A stretch of 64,000 bases of DNA from the NCBI GenBank assembly GCA_964036155.1, contig OZ038422.1, positions 30,527,201 to 30,591,200 of the forward strand, in the 5' to 3' direction. Under the pieces are notes generated by a model that worked only from the letters and a program-made list of their open reading frames with translations, did no database searches and had not been told where the DNA came from. Positions 26,688 through 37,319 of this stretch are shown in pieces. The position numbers and the translations under genes are program-made. The first letter of the stretch is position 1; each line of letters begins with the position of its first letter. Source of the stretch: Diploscapter coronatus (taxonomy: Eukaryota > Nematoda > Chromadorea > Rhabditida > Rhabditidae).

Positions 26688-28715
26688 CGGAATAATTAAC
26701 AGTATGCAAATTTTATGATTTATTAGTGAATTATTACAGCCATCTTATTACTTGTTTCATAAACACAGTATTCGAGGAGTATTTGAAATTTATGTCAATT
26801 ATTGAAACGTGACATAATTTATTGTTAATGAACGATAACTGGAAATAAAATAAAAGAAATGCGTTTCTTTCTCTTCCCTCCTGTAAGCCACGGATCTCTC
26901 GATTTGACGACTTTTCTCAGTCGATTTTTTTTTTAAACTTTTTAGTATTTTGAGGGTAAGTATCGATAATTAGTCAATTAATTTGTAACAATATCCGATA
27001 GACGACACTAATTGGAAGGCGTTCATTGCGAGACTCGTGATAATTTCAATGAAAGAAATAAGGAAAACCGCCAAATGAGCAGTTGTCCTGTGTGCGCGAA
27101 TTTCAAGTTTCATAAAGGGAGAGAAAGAAACGCATCTTTTTTACTTTATTCCAAGTGATCGTTCATCGACAATGTATGCTAGTTATCTTATTTCATAATT
27201 GCCAAAAATTTCATTTCATGAACAATTTGATATTTGCTGATTTTTGTTTACTTTCTTCCAATATCAGTTTGTCAAGTTTTTCCTCATTTTCTCTGAACAA
27301 TACTTTAATCGGGTTGATTGTTGTTTCGTTTATTTATCCGAGTGTCAGTTTGGTAATGTTTGTTTTTCTCTCGAGTTCATTTTAAAATTTCAAAGATAGA
27401 GGGTTATTCGATTTCTCTTATGATTTTCAATGCAAGTATGTATGTATTTTCCACAATATGCGATTTACTTGCCTTTTCATAGCTATTCTTGGCTTTTAGA
27501 ACTGTAACATAACAAAAATTATTTCTCGCCCACAAAATCTTATACAAAGCGTTCATTTCAAATTGAAATATGACGATTTTTCTTCAGCAAATTGTATTTC
27601 ATCATTACAAAATGTATTCTTCTTTTCAAATTTGGAAAGTCTGTTCAAAATTAGGACAAGTGTTCATAGACAGAAAGTAGGCGTTCGCTCATTCAGGCAT
27701 ATGAGGTTAGGACGAAAAAATCAAGGTTTTCAACACCAAAAAAACTAAAAATCGAGGTTTTCTTTCGATTTAAAATGAACGACATCTTCACTTTTCGTGT
27801 AAAAAATTATTTATGACCCTCTAAATTTATTTATTATTGTTGTTGAATTGAAAAAAAAAGATTGAAAGTTCTTTAAAGTCTAAGCCATTTTGATGACTGG
27901 AATTAGAAAAAAAAAGTTCTGGGAAACTTATGATTTTATATCTTCTGCCTTTATGCGAATTTCTGACTGTTAGATTTTTTGTTATTTTCGACTTTTAAAC
28001 CATTTCAATTCAATAATGTTGCACCATACATGCGTAGACAGGTATTCCCCAGAATCGATTCCTAATATGTATTCTCTACGACAAATCAACCATTATTATT
28101 GTGTTAGCCAAATGCAGCTTTACATACGGTGAATTAGTTACTAAACCTAGATAAAAATCTCGATCTATAAGTTTTTTCTTTTCGATTTTATTCCGAAACT
28201 TTCATTTCCTTCAACAATTAACATCAACAAAATGAAATAACAAAACAAAACAAATCTAACTAACCATAACTCGCTCTAGACGCTGAATAATTTCGTAAAA
28301 TATTTGATAAAAATACGAAAAAAAAACTCATTGAAAAAGATCTCTAAGAGTAATTATTGAAATTCAGAAAGTTTAAAATTATGTCACCGGATTGGTAATA
28401 ATAGAACATATATTTTTTAAAATAAAGTAGAGAAACTAGAAAACGAAAATACCGATTAGATAATCATCAAGAAACATGTTATTTTTCAACTAGAATAAAG
28501 AATTTTGAACATTGAAAAGATTAACTATAAACTAATCCAGAAATATAAATTTCCAACTAAAATAGAAACGTGATGAAATAGAGAAGGAAAATTATCAAAA
28601 ATGGTAATCCAGGAGCATATAATTTGTCATAAAAATAATCTTTTCAAATATTTAGAAACTTGAAAAGAAATGTTTGGAAAAAATAATAACTAAGTTAAAT
28701 TGAATGAAAAGGAAT
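26688..28715. other. Convergent intergenic region
   Basis: Lies between the 3' ends of the ELM2/SANT gene and NAF1. It holds AT-rich UTR-like sequence with AATAAA-type strings (for example AAATAAAATAAAAG near 26844) and no supportable gene. Confidence 0.7.
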
Positions 28716-31223
28716 TCAATTACCCTGATACCTGCGATCAATGAATTTGCCGAGGCTGGGAGTGGAGTAGCAGCCGAATTCCGCGTAGGGATTGGAGGAG
28801 TTAACTGAGGGCTGATTGGGTGGAGTTGAAGTTGAGGGGAAAGGAGCTGATGGAATCGAAGTCGGAGTGAATGGAGAGGGGCCCGACTGACGACCTCGAT
28901 TCTGATTCTGATTATGAGCTGGTGCCATACCGCGACCTGAAAATTTTATAATTCGAAGGAAAATATCATACTATATTTTTGAAGCGTGGTACAATAGAGT
29001 AGCTAGAACTAACAGTAGCTTTTTTTTTATAATAACGTCCTTTCAAAAATAATAAAAAAGAAAGAATAAATAATTCAATGCTAAATTTTGGAGGGATAAA
29101 AAATGAACCTCTTTGCTGGAAAGGATTCTGATGCCAGTGCGAACGTCGGCCTCGGAAATTGCCCCTTTGCGTGGGCGGACCGCCGTACGAGGGGATTTGA
29201 TTCCAATAGTAGTCCCTGAAATTCGTAAATATCATTTTTTCTTGAATTCAAATTTACCTGGGATTATTTTGATGCTGATTCTGAAAGTTGCCTCTCTGAT
29301 GTTGGCCTCGGCCCCGGTTGTAAAGCGCTCTGCCGCGGTTACTTCCTCTGAAGAATAATCAAATAAAAGATATGCAATTCATTGAAATAAATTTTTTTCG
29401 AGAAATTAGATATTTTATCGTTGAAAGCCAGTTAGAAACTCATTATATTTGCCTTTTTAAAACAACAAGGTAAAGTACCTCTGAGCAACATTTTCCGAAA
29501 CTTCATGCGATCGTTTTCTGGGCTTTTTGTTTCCTGAATCTTTCTTATAGAATGAAAATTCCAATGAAAATGCCTACTTTTGCTGGCATAGTACTGTTTC
29601 TCCTTCTCGTCGTCAGAGAAGCAGGGCTCATATTCATCGTCCTGCAACATCACGCACTCCTCGTCTTCCATCGCTGCACCTCGGACCAAGTTGATTCTGA
29701 AAGAAAAATGAAAACAACTGGAAATTATTATTGAATTTTTCTTCTAAAAAGAAAATCATAAAACGAAAGTCGTTTTCGTTCAACAATAGTGATTTTTTTC
29801 GATTTCAAATTCTCGAAAGAAAACTAAAATTACCCCTTGAACGGATCCCTCGTGTAGTCCTTGTTGTTCTGAGCGTAGAAGAGACGAAATCCGGGGCTGA
29901 ATTTGTCCGTCTCGTCCTTCGAATTGCAGCGGATCACGAAGTTCGGCTCGAGCACTGGCCCGAACACGTCGAACACTTCGCCGACTGCGTCACCGGACTG
30001 GAAAATCTCTATTTTCAGGTTTACTTTAAATCTCACTTTGGTTTTCAAAGATACTTCTTTGGAATTGAATGATTTACAGTGAACTTATTCTTCTCTCAAA
30101 ACTCGCATTTTTAGGTGGGACTTCTTCGATAGGGAATGTATTCTTTCATATTTTTTCTGATAAAAAGTACTGAGATGTTCACTTCAAATATAAAAAAAAT
30201 GACTGTACCTCATTGAACAGAATCGATCCGAGGTCGAGCACGACGGGGCATTCTGGGCGAATCACCACTGAAATTTAGAAACTTATTTTATCAAGCTTCT
30301 ATTTTCAATTTATCGATTTCTAGGAATTTATCAAAAATCTAAAAATCTAGTCCAACCCAAGCAATCGACGACATATGAAACGGAGCCGAACGGCCTCAGA
30401 TCTTCTGTGCACTTGATGTTCAGGCTCTCCATTGGCGGCAGACTGTCGTATTCGTGTACGATCTGGAAGAAAAATCCCTTTAAAAATAAGAAAAAAAGAT
30501 CTAACATTTTTCAAATCAGGCGTTTTGCGCTTTCCATCCTTCTTTGGCAGCTTCTTGAAGTACCTGGAATCAAATACCACTTTTGTACAAAAAAAAAAGA
30601 TTAATTTTCAGCAAGAAAATTCATTATTTTTTAGATTTTGAGAAGTTGAATTTAAAAACGAAATGAAAATTGAAGGAGAAACAACGAACTGTTCGAATTC
30701 CTTCTCGGACTCCTCGTCAGACTCGATGATGACCCGGGTGCTGCTGAGCGACTCTGCATCCGAGTCCTCGCTCCCAGAAAGACCCTCCCCCTCGTCCACA
30801 TCGCTCTCCGCAATCATCACCACATTCCGGTAGTCCAGACGAGTCTCTGCCTCGTGGGTCACACTCGCATCGGCATCAGGAGCTTGGTCCTGTGAGTTAT
30901 AATCAATTTCCAGGAATATATTATTCTTTCTTTCTCATTTTGTGCGATGTCTTGAACAATCCAATCACTTTTTCTTCTTTTCAAAATTCAAATTTTCACG
31001 CAATACCTGCTCGGCGTTTCCGCTGTCCGCACTTTTGTCAGCACCCGCATCCACCCACTGCTGAAATTCGACGTTCAATCTTTTCATTTCTTCAAAAAGT
31101 TCGACTCCTTCCAAGTTTTTCGAAAAGAATAGCATATTTTCCGAGTTCGCCCACCTCAACGACCTGCCCGATGATTTTCTCGAGAAGCGGCGTCACATCT
31201 GAATCCTCCGAAGTCGTTGTCAT
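28716..31223 (-). CDS. NAF1: H/ACA ribonucleoprotein assembly factor NAF1
   Basis: Eleven exons (minus) give 414 aa with all phases agreeing: 31223-31155, 31060-31007, 30889-30690, 30563-30506, 30462-30357, 30267-30209, 29997-29834, 29696-29578, 29345-29258, 29215-29109 and 28936-28716. Seen: an acidic Ser/Asp/Glu-rich N-terminus; the Gar1/NAF1 core (YDSLPPMESLNIKCTEDL, FGSVSYVVDC, VGEVFDVFGPVLEPNFVI); an FSDDEKEK acidic patch; and an RG/Asn/Gln-rich then Pro-rich tail (SNRGRALYNRGRG). Known: NAF1 binds dyskerin during H/ACA snoRNP and telomerase RNP assembly and is later replaced by GAR1. The ATG at 31223 follows an acceptor-like ATTTAG. Donor AACA|GTTCGT after exon 3 is non-standard. Divergent from YARS2. 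Confidence 0.93.
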
Positions 31224-31443
31224 TCCTAAATCTTTGAAATTCTCAAAAAAAATCGAAATAGGAAAAAAAAAACCGAAAAGAATTTTAAGCTGCGCGCTCA
31301 TTTTACGATAATTCAACTACGCTGCTTTCCAGAGAACGCCGTTTGATTTTCATAACTTTCCTCGGCTTTTCCTCGAAAAGTTTTTGGCATGTTGCTTTTC
31401 TTTGTTCTATAAATGAGATTTCCTGTTCCAGAACATCCTGGGT
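31224..31443. promoter_or_regulatory. Head-to-head promoter interval NAF1 / YARS2
   Basis: Only 220 bp separate the two start codons. An acceptor-like TCCTGTTCCAG ends at 31431, 12 nt before the YARS2 ATG, which fits trans-splicing or a short 5' exon. No core promoter motif is recognised. Confidence 0.5.
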
Positions 31444-34400
31444 ATGCTAACCGAGCGACGGGTTTGTCTGAGTGTCATTCGAAGAGTCGTTAGGACCTGT
31501 TCTAGAAGGTTTTATTTCTGTTTTATTTGTTCGAATTAAAATTTTTCAGCGCTTCAACGTCCGGTTTCGTGCCGTATTTGGATGATTTGGAGAAGCGCGG
31601 CGTGCTTTCCATCGCATATCCACAGAACTTGCTGACCACTTTCAAGGACGAGTTGAGGTGGGCTCATTCAGTTTGAAATTTTCAAATTTCTTCAATTTTC
31701 ATTATTTTTCATCTTTCCCCGATAAAATTCGCGTTTTTAAGAGTGGATGTCAGAAAAAATCAAAGTCATAGGGAAGGGGTGCGGAACAGGGGTCCGTCGA
31801 TTTGGCTGATTTTCATATATATTGTTCGGTTTTTCGCGCTGATTCTCATGGTGCTATCCGTTTTTCGTAAAACTTATCGTATGTAGGATTACGGTGGCTT
31901 AAAGTTTTGACTGATCCGACCTCGGGAAAAAATTCATAACTTCCTTATTTTTGAACCAAATCGAATGGGGTTTTCAGCATTGAATAGCCCATGAAAAACT
32001 CTACAAATAATGTAACTACAATGAGTTTCGACGATCGTTAATTTGGCGGAAAAATTAGAATATTCAAAAATGTGACTTTAGCATACCCCCAGTTTTCGAT
32101 TTTTTTCGATCAAAAGGAAGTCCGACCGCCGACTAAATATTAACCCACGAGAAAAAGGATTCAATTCTGCACAAGATATGATCAATTTTGTTAAAAATTA
32201 GGGTGACCGAAACCACGAAAAATGCGTCTGAACGCATAAAACTAGGGTGATTATTTCATAGTATCAACTTTGACCCCTTATAACTTTCTTATTTCTGAAC
32301 CAAATTCCATAATTCTTCTTTTATTTTGTAGATTTTGAGTAGGAGAATAAAGTAAAAGTAAAAATAAAATTCTTAGAAATTAATTTTGGCGGGAATAAAT
32401 TACCCGAAGTTACCCTATATACTCGTACTGCGTTTACGCGTAAATGACGTTGGAAAAATCTGTCCTTCCAGTATGTTATGTAGAATGACATGGTGAACAA
32501 CTTTCGTTCCAAGACTTACCTCAGATTCATTACTATATGAATTCTAGAATTTTTTGAAGTTCAATGACTAATTATTGCAAAGTGCCGTTTGGACAGTAAA
32601 TTTTAAAAAATCATATCGCCCTGTGTGTGCACAATCTAGAATAAGTTCTGGAACAAAAGTTGTTCAACTCGAAGAGCTCTACAAGATTTTATGGGAAATA
32701 CCGACGTTAACTCACATTACACTTGTAAACACAGTACGAGTATATAGGGTAACTTCGGGTAATTTATTCCCGCCAAAATTAATTTCTAAGAATTTTATTT
32801 TTACTTTTACTTTATTCTCCTACTCAAAATCTACAAAATAAAAGAAGAATTATGGAATTTGGTTCAGAAATAAGAAAGTTATAAGGGGTCAAAGTTGATA
32901 CTATGAAATAATCACCCTAGTTTTATGCGTTCAGACGCATTTTTCGTGGTTTCGGTCACCCTAATTTTTAACAAAATTGATCATATCTTGTGCAGAATTG
33001 AATCCTTTTTCTCGTGGGTTAATATTTAGTCGGCGGTCGGACTTCCTTTTGATCGAAAAAAATCGAAAACTGGGGGTATGCTAAAGTCACATTTTTGAAT
33101 ATTCTAATTTTTCCGCCAAATTAACGATCGTCGAAACTCATTGTAGTTACATTATTTGTAGAGTTTTTCATGGGCTATTCAATGCTGAAAACCCCATTCG
33201 ATTTGGTTCAAAAATAAGGAAGTTATGAATTTTTTCCCGAGGTCGGATCTGTTAAAACTTCAAGCTACCGTAATCCTACATACGATAAGTTTTATGAAAA
33301 ACGAATAGCACTACGAGAATCAGCATAAAAAACTGAACAATATATGTGAAAATCAGCCAAATCGACGGACCCCTGTTCCGCGTCACTTTGAATAATACTG
33401 ACATTCACTCTTAAGTTCACTTTATTAATTTAGTTTTGAAAATAATCAAATAGTTTTCCTATTTACAAAAAGAATTTTTTTTCTAGCAAGCTACCCCCTC
33501 TGGCCTATGCGGGCTTCGATCCGAGCTCGGACAGTCTGCACGTGGGCAACTTGATCGTAGTGCTCAACCTGCTGAGGGCGCATTTCTACGGCATTCGACC
33601 CGTTCTCCTGATTGGAGGTGCCACTGCAGCCATTGGAGATCCCAGTGGACGGTTATCAGGTTGGTTTAAACAAAACAAATAATATATAAAATGCGAAACT
33701 CGTTCGAGGATTTCGCATTCTTCAACGTGAAGATATCTCCATCACTTTTACCAAAAATCACTGCTCCTTTTTCAAATCCTCTCATTATTTGATAGAATAT
33801 GTTTTTCGTAAAAAAAAAGACTGCAATCGCATTCTGGTGTAGTGGGGTTAAGCATTTCAGAAGATATCGCAAGTTTATCATTAAAGCCGATACAAACTTT
33901 CATCGAACAATTAGTTTCGTTTCCAGAACGAAACACCCTGGAATACGATGTGATCCACACGAATCGAGCGTGCCTCTTCAAGCAGCTGCAGGAAGTGACG
34001 AGTCGAATCGTTCCTCAGGACAAATTCGACATCTTCGACAACTACGACTGGTACAAAAATGTTAGCTTTTCCTGTTAAATATCGATTCTTTTGAACAATT
34101 CAATGTTTGACTGAACGTCGTAATTCGAATCTACTAATATTATGAGATTTGTGAAACATATCAGCACTTGAAAACATAGAATTTGAGCAGATTTTTTCTC
34201 GAGAAAAATACTCAATCTAGATTCAGATCAGTTCAAAATTTCATTTGTAATTTTCGTTTCGATAGTTTCTAATAAACCTGCATAATTTATTTTTTTAGAA
34301 ATTTTAATGTTTTTCTTGGATTCTTCGATTTCAGCTAAGCTGCCTGGACTTCCTGCGTCGTTGCAAGTCAATGACAATGTCATCAATGTTGAGTCTGGGA

Positions 34401-36133
34401 GCGATCAGGGACAGACTCGACTCGCAGGACTCCATCTCCTTCACGGAGTTCAGCTACCAGACTCTGCAGGCCATGGACTGGCTCAACCTCGCCTACAAAC
34501 ACGACTGCAGGTTTCAGGTCATTTATCCTCCTATTAATTTTCTTCGAAATATGAGCATCTGCGTTTTTCAATTTGTCAAGAATGTTTGAAGCAGTTTTCA
34601 GAAAAACCATATATTTTGAGATAAGACGAATAGCAATCGAACTAATAATTCACTACGATGAAATGCTTATTCAAAAATAATTCAACCTAAAGTAATTTAT
34701 GAGAATCTGATGTTCTATTTTTCAGGTGGGCGGCTCGGATCAACTCGGCCACTTGCATACCGGCTCTACCTACATCAAGAAAATGCTCGATGGAGCTTTC
34801 GCAGCTGGTAACATTTTTCCTTTATTTTTTAATATCAAAAATGTTCCAAACTAAAAAGAATAGTTTATGATAGTAAATTTTTATGTTTAAACAAATTTCT
34901 ATGAAATACTTTCCACCGTTTCTCTTCTCTACTTTTATCGGATTCACTTGATTTCCAGGGATCTGTCTGCCACTCTTGACGGATGCGGATGGGAACAAGA
35001 TCGGTAAATCAACCCAGGGAGGGGTGACCTGGTTGGGGCAGAACAGGACCTCCAATTTCCGATTCTATCAGTTCTTCATGCAGATGCACGAGACCGAGGC
35101 CGTTCCACTCTTCACCAAACTCAGGTTGGGAATATTTCAGCAACCAATTGCTTTTTGTGTATGTTTCAACAAATCGTAGGATTCGAAACGATTCAAATTG
35201 AATATGGGCACGAGGGATCGAACGATATTTCCAAATTATAAAGTTAGACAAATTTCAGTTTGCGCCCCCTGCACGAAGTCAAAGCAGTGATCGAAGAAAA
35301 TAAAGTGGACCCAGGAAAGAAGGCTCTTCAAAGACAGTTGGCAGAGGAAATAACGAAAATCGTGAGGGGAAAGAAGACATTCGAGAATACCATCAAAATC
35401 AGCCAGATACTTTTCTACAGTAAGATTTTTCATCGATCTTTTTTCCGTAATTTCATTGCCCAGATTTTTTTAATTCGATGAAATGGGAAAAACCCATCTT
35501 CATGATATCAAAATTCTGTTAATTTCACAGTAAAATTGAAAAAAAAAAAGATTTTTGTGTAAATTTGAATTTTTTTCTTAAAGATCCGATTGCTTCAGAT
35601 AAATTCGATGAATTCACCGCGTTACCACGAGAAGAACTGTTGGGAGTGTTCAATCGACCGGTTTTGCTCGAGCGCGAAAAGGTTTGCGATTTTTCCTAGA
35701 TTTTTGAGGATTTGAAATTTTCAGGCGAAAGATCTGACATTTGGAAAATTGGCGGACATAACGAAAGAGGAAGGCACGAAAATGGCACATCAGATGAGTG
35801 CGGGTGCGTTCAAAGTCAATGGGATTAAGGTTAGAGTTTTTTTTTTCGATAAATAAAAGAACTGTTCTTGCGGTTATTCAAATTTTACTAAATTACTGTC
35901 AGATTTTTAAAATTAGACAGGTGTTCATTTCTTCAGAAAACCAAATAGTCTAGGGTTTTTTTCCTTTGGACAAATAGATACGCGTCTTAGTTCTTCTTTC
36001 ATAAATTTTCAATTTTTAGGTGACAAACCCGGATCAGAAAATAAACGTAGACAATATTCTGCTGGGCGATCACAAAGATTTGACTCTGATAGGTCTCGGC
36101 AAAAGACAATTCAATTTGGTGCAGTGGATCTGA
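31444..36133 (+). CDS. YARS2: Mitochondrial tyrosyl-tRNA synthetase
   Basis: Eleven exons give 484 aa: 31444-31508, 31550-31657, 33487-33659, 33861-34060, 34335-34517, 34726-34807, 34959-35124, 35259-35419, 35584-35681, 35725-35829 and 36020-36133. The known family length is about 480. Seen: an Arg-rich, acid-poor N-terminus (MLTERRVCLSVIRRVV) typical of a mitochondrial presequence; the class I signature HVGN at residues 76-79 within YAGFDPSSDSLHVGN; ATP-site GGATAAIGDPSGR; tyrosine-pocket part QLGGSDQLGH; the KMSKS counterpart KIGKS at 284-288; and a C-terminal S4-like part (VNGIKVTNPDQKINVDNILL). It charges mitochondrial tRNA-Tyr in the matrix. Intron 2 (31658-33486) is 1.83 kb, far longer than the others, because it carries an inverted-repeat element. 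Likely first gene of an operon. Confidence 0.95.
31741..33410. mobile_element. Non-autonomous foldback element with long inverted arms, TTAA-flanked
   Basis: Two arms, about 31741-32434 and 32727-33410 (690 bp each), are near-perfect inverted copies around a loop of about 290 bp. The ends read GAGTGGATGTCAG on the left and, inverted, GAGTGAATGTCAG on the right, each bordered by TTAA (31737-31740 and 33411-33414). No transposase is encoded; the open frames are mirrored on both strands. TTAA target duplication suggests mobilisation by a piggyBac-like transposase, but the ends are not diagnostic. It lies wholly inside YARS2 intron 2 and leaves both splice sites intact. Confidence 0.9.
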
Positions 36134-36657
36134 CACGAAACTTCCATTTTTAGTCAATTTAGATTTGTAGAATTTCCTAGGACTTTTATGTATTGTTATT
36201 GTTTTGTTATAAAGAAATATTTTCTTCAAAAACTTTATATTTATTGAATTTTCAACGGCGTTTCCATCGCCTGAAATACCTGACTCAATTTTATCGATTT
36301 CACGTTTTCTTCGCATTTTTTTAATACACGCGCAAACTCGATTTTTGCATATGTTTCTCAAAATGTTTAGATTTGTTTCACCTTTTGAACGTCGATTTTT
36401 CTCTTCGCTTTTGTACAAATTAAGAACAAAATCCGAGCTAAATTTTCATTCGCCTATTTCATAACGATTTTCTGGTAAGTTATTTGGAAAATCGGATCGT
36501 TCTGGAACTACTACTCTTGTTCGAGAAAGTTGTCTTTGGAATAACTTATCGTTTCTTCGTCTGTTATTTATGGTTCATGGAAAACCTGTCGAATTCAATT
36601 TTCTATACACCAACAGTAATGCGGTGTATTGCAGTAGGTGATTGGTGCATCGGGCGC

Positions 36658-37184
36658 ATGAGCCACTTGTCCCGCGGTGTGCATTCCCAACTTCAATTAT
36701 CGGTTCTCTCGACCTACAAGGACTTCCTCCTTGCCGCTCGCCCGCTGCACCCATCAGTCACTGCCACTGTTCGACAAGAATTCAGGAAGGGTTCTTGGCA
36801 AATATACACATTTTTAGAACCGCAACTTTTTGATATAAAGTCATTCGGTAGAAGTTGGGCAAGGCATATTTCGTATATCAAAATAGTCCTCAAAAATATC
36901 GATCAATTTGATACCAAATTTTGACACCTAACTTCTATCAGGTGCACTTTATTTAGAAAAAAAATAAGAAATTTTTAAAAAGCATATATGCATATTTTAC
37001 AACAAAAAAACGTTTCAGAAAGGCTGCCAGTCAGTTTTCACCGCAAGAGGTGCTTCTAATCGAGTATCATCTGAGACGGGCAAACAGGCAGTTGGAACAG
37101 CTCAGGAAAGGCAACATTCAACACGCACAGACCATTGAAATCAAACGAGAAGTGAGCATTTTTCGTTTTATAACCAAAAATTAA
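36658..37184 (+). CDS. SDHAF1: Succinate dehydrogenase assembly factor 1 (LYR family)
   Basis: Exon 1 runs 36658 to about 36790 and exon 2 from 37019 to 37184, about 100 aa. Seen: an LYR-like motif (VLSTYKDFLLAARPL), VRQEFRK, then VLLIEYHLRRANRQLEQL, which parallels human SDHAF1 (EFR ... IEY, RRGRRQLQLLR). Known: this LYR protein helps insert Fe-S clusters into the iron-sulfur subunit of complex II in the mitochondrial matrix. The canonical donor (AAGG|GTTCTT, 36790) joins to the TTTCAG acceptor at 37018 one base out of frame, so either a non-GT donor is used or there is a one-base sequence error. The ATG follows an acceptor-like TATTGCAG ending at 36634. It lies 525 bp after YARS2 and 133 bp before EIF3M. 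Confidence 0.82.
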
Positions 37185-37305
37185 ACTGCAATTTCTAAAA
37201 AAAAAATATGGTCACTAGGTCATTCCTTCAGACATCTTATCTAAATGAGTTTTCGTGCTCAAAATAACTGATGCTTAGAGAGAAGTACTTTTTCAAAACG
37301 TTATT

Positions 37306-37319
37306 TTTGAGGAATAATG
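37306..37319 (+). other. Candidate trans-splice acceptor before EIF3M start
   Basis: ATTTTTGAG followed 5 nt later by ATG (37317). There is no upstream coding exon to join, so the acceptor is best explained by a spliced leader. SL2-type processing is inferred from the 133-nt gap after the SDHAF1 stop codon. Confidence 0.4.

Noticed and set aside
32321..32841. Two open frames on opposite strands with the same C-terminal sequence
   Set aside because: They are mirror images within the arms of the foldback element; this is repeat structure, not two genes.
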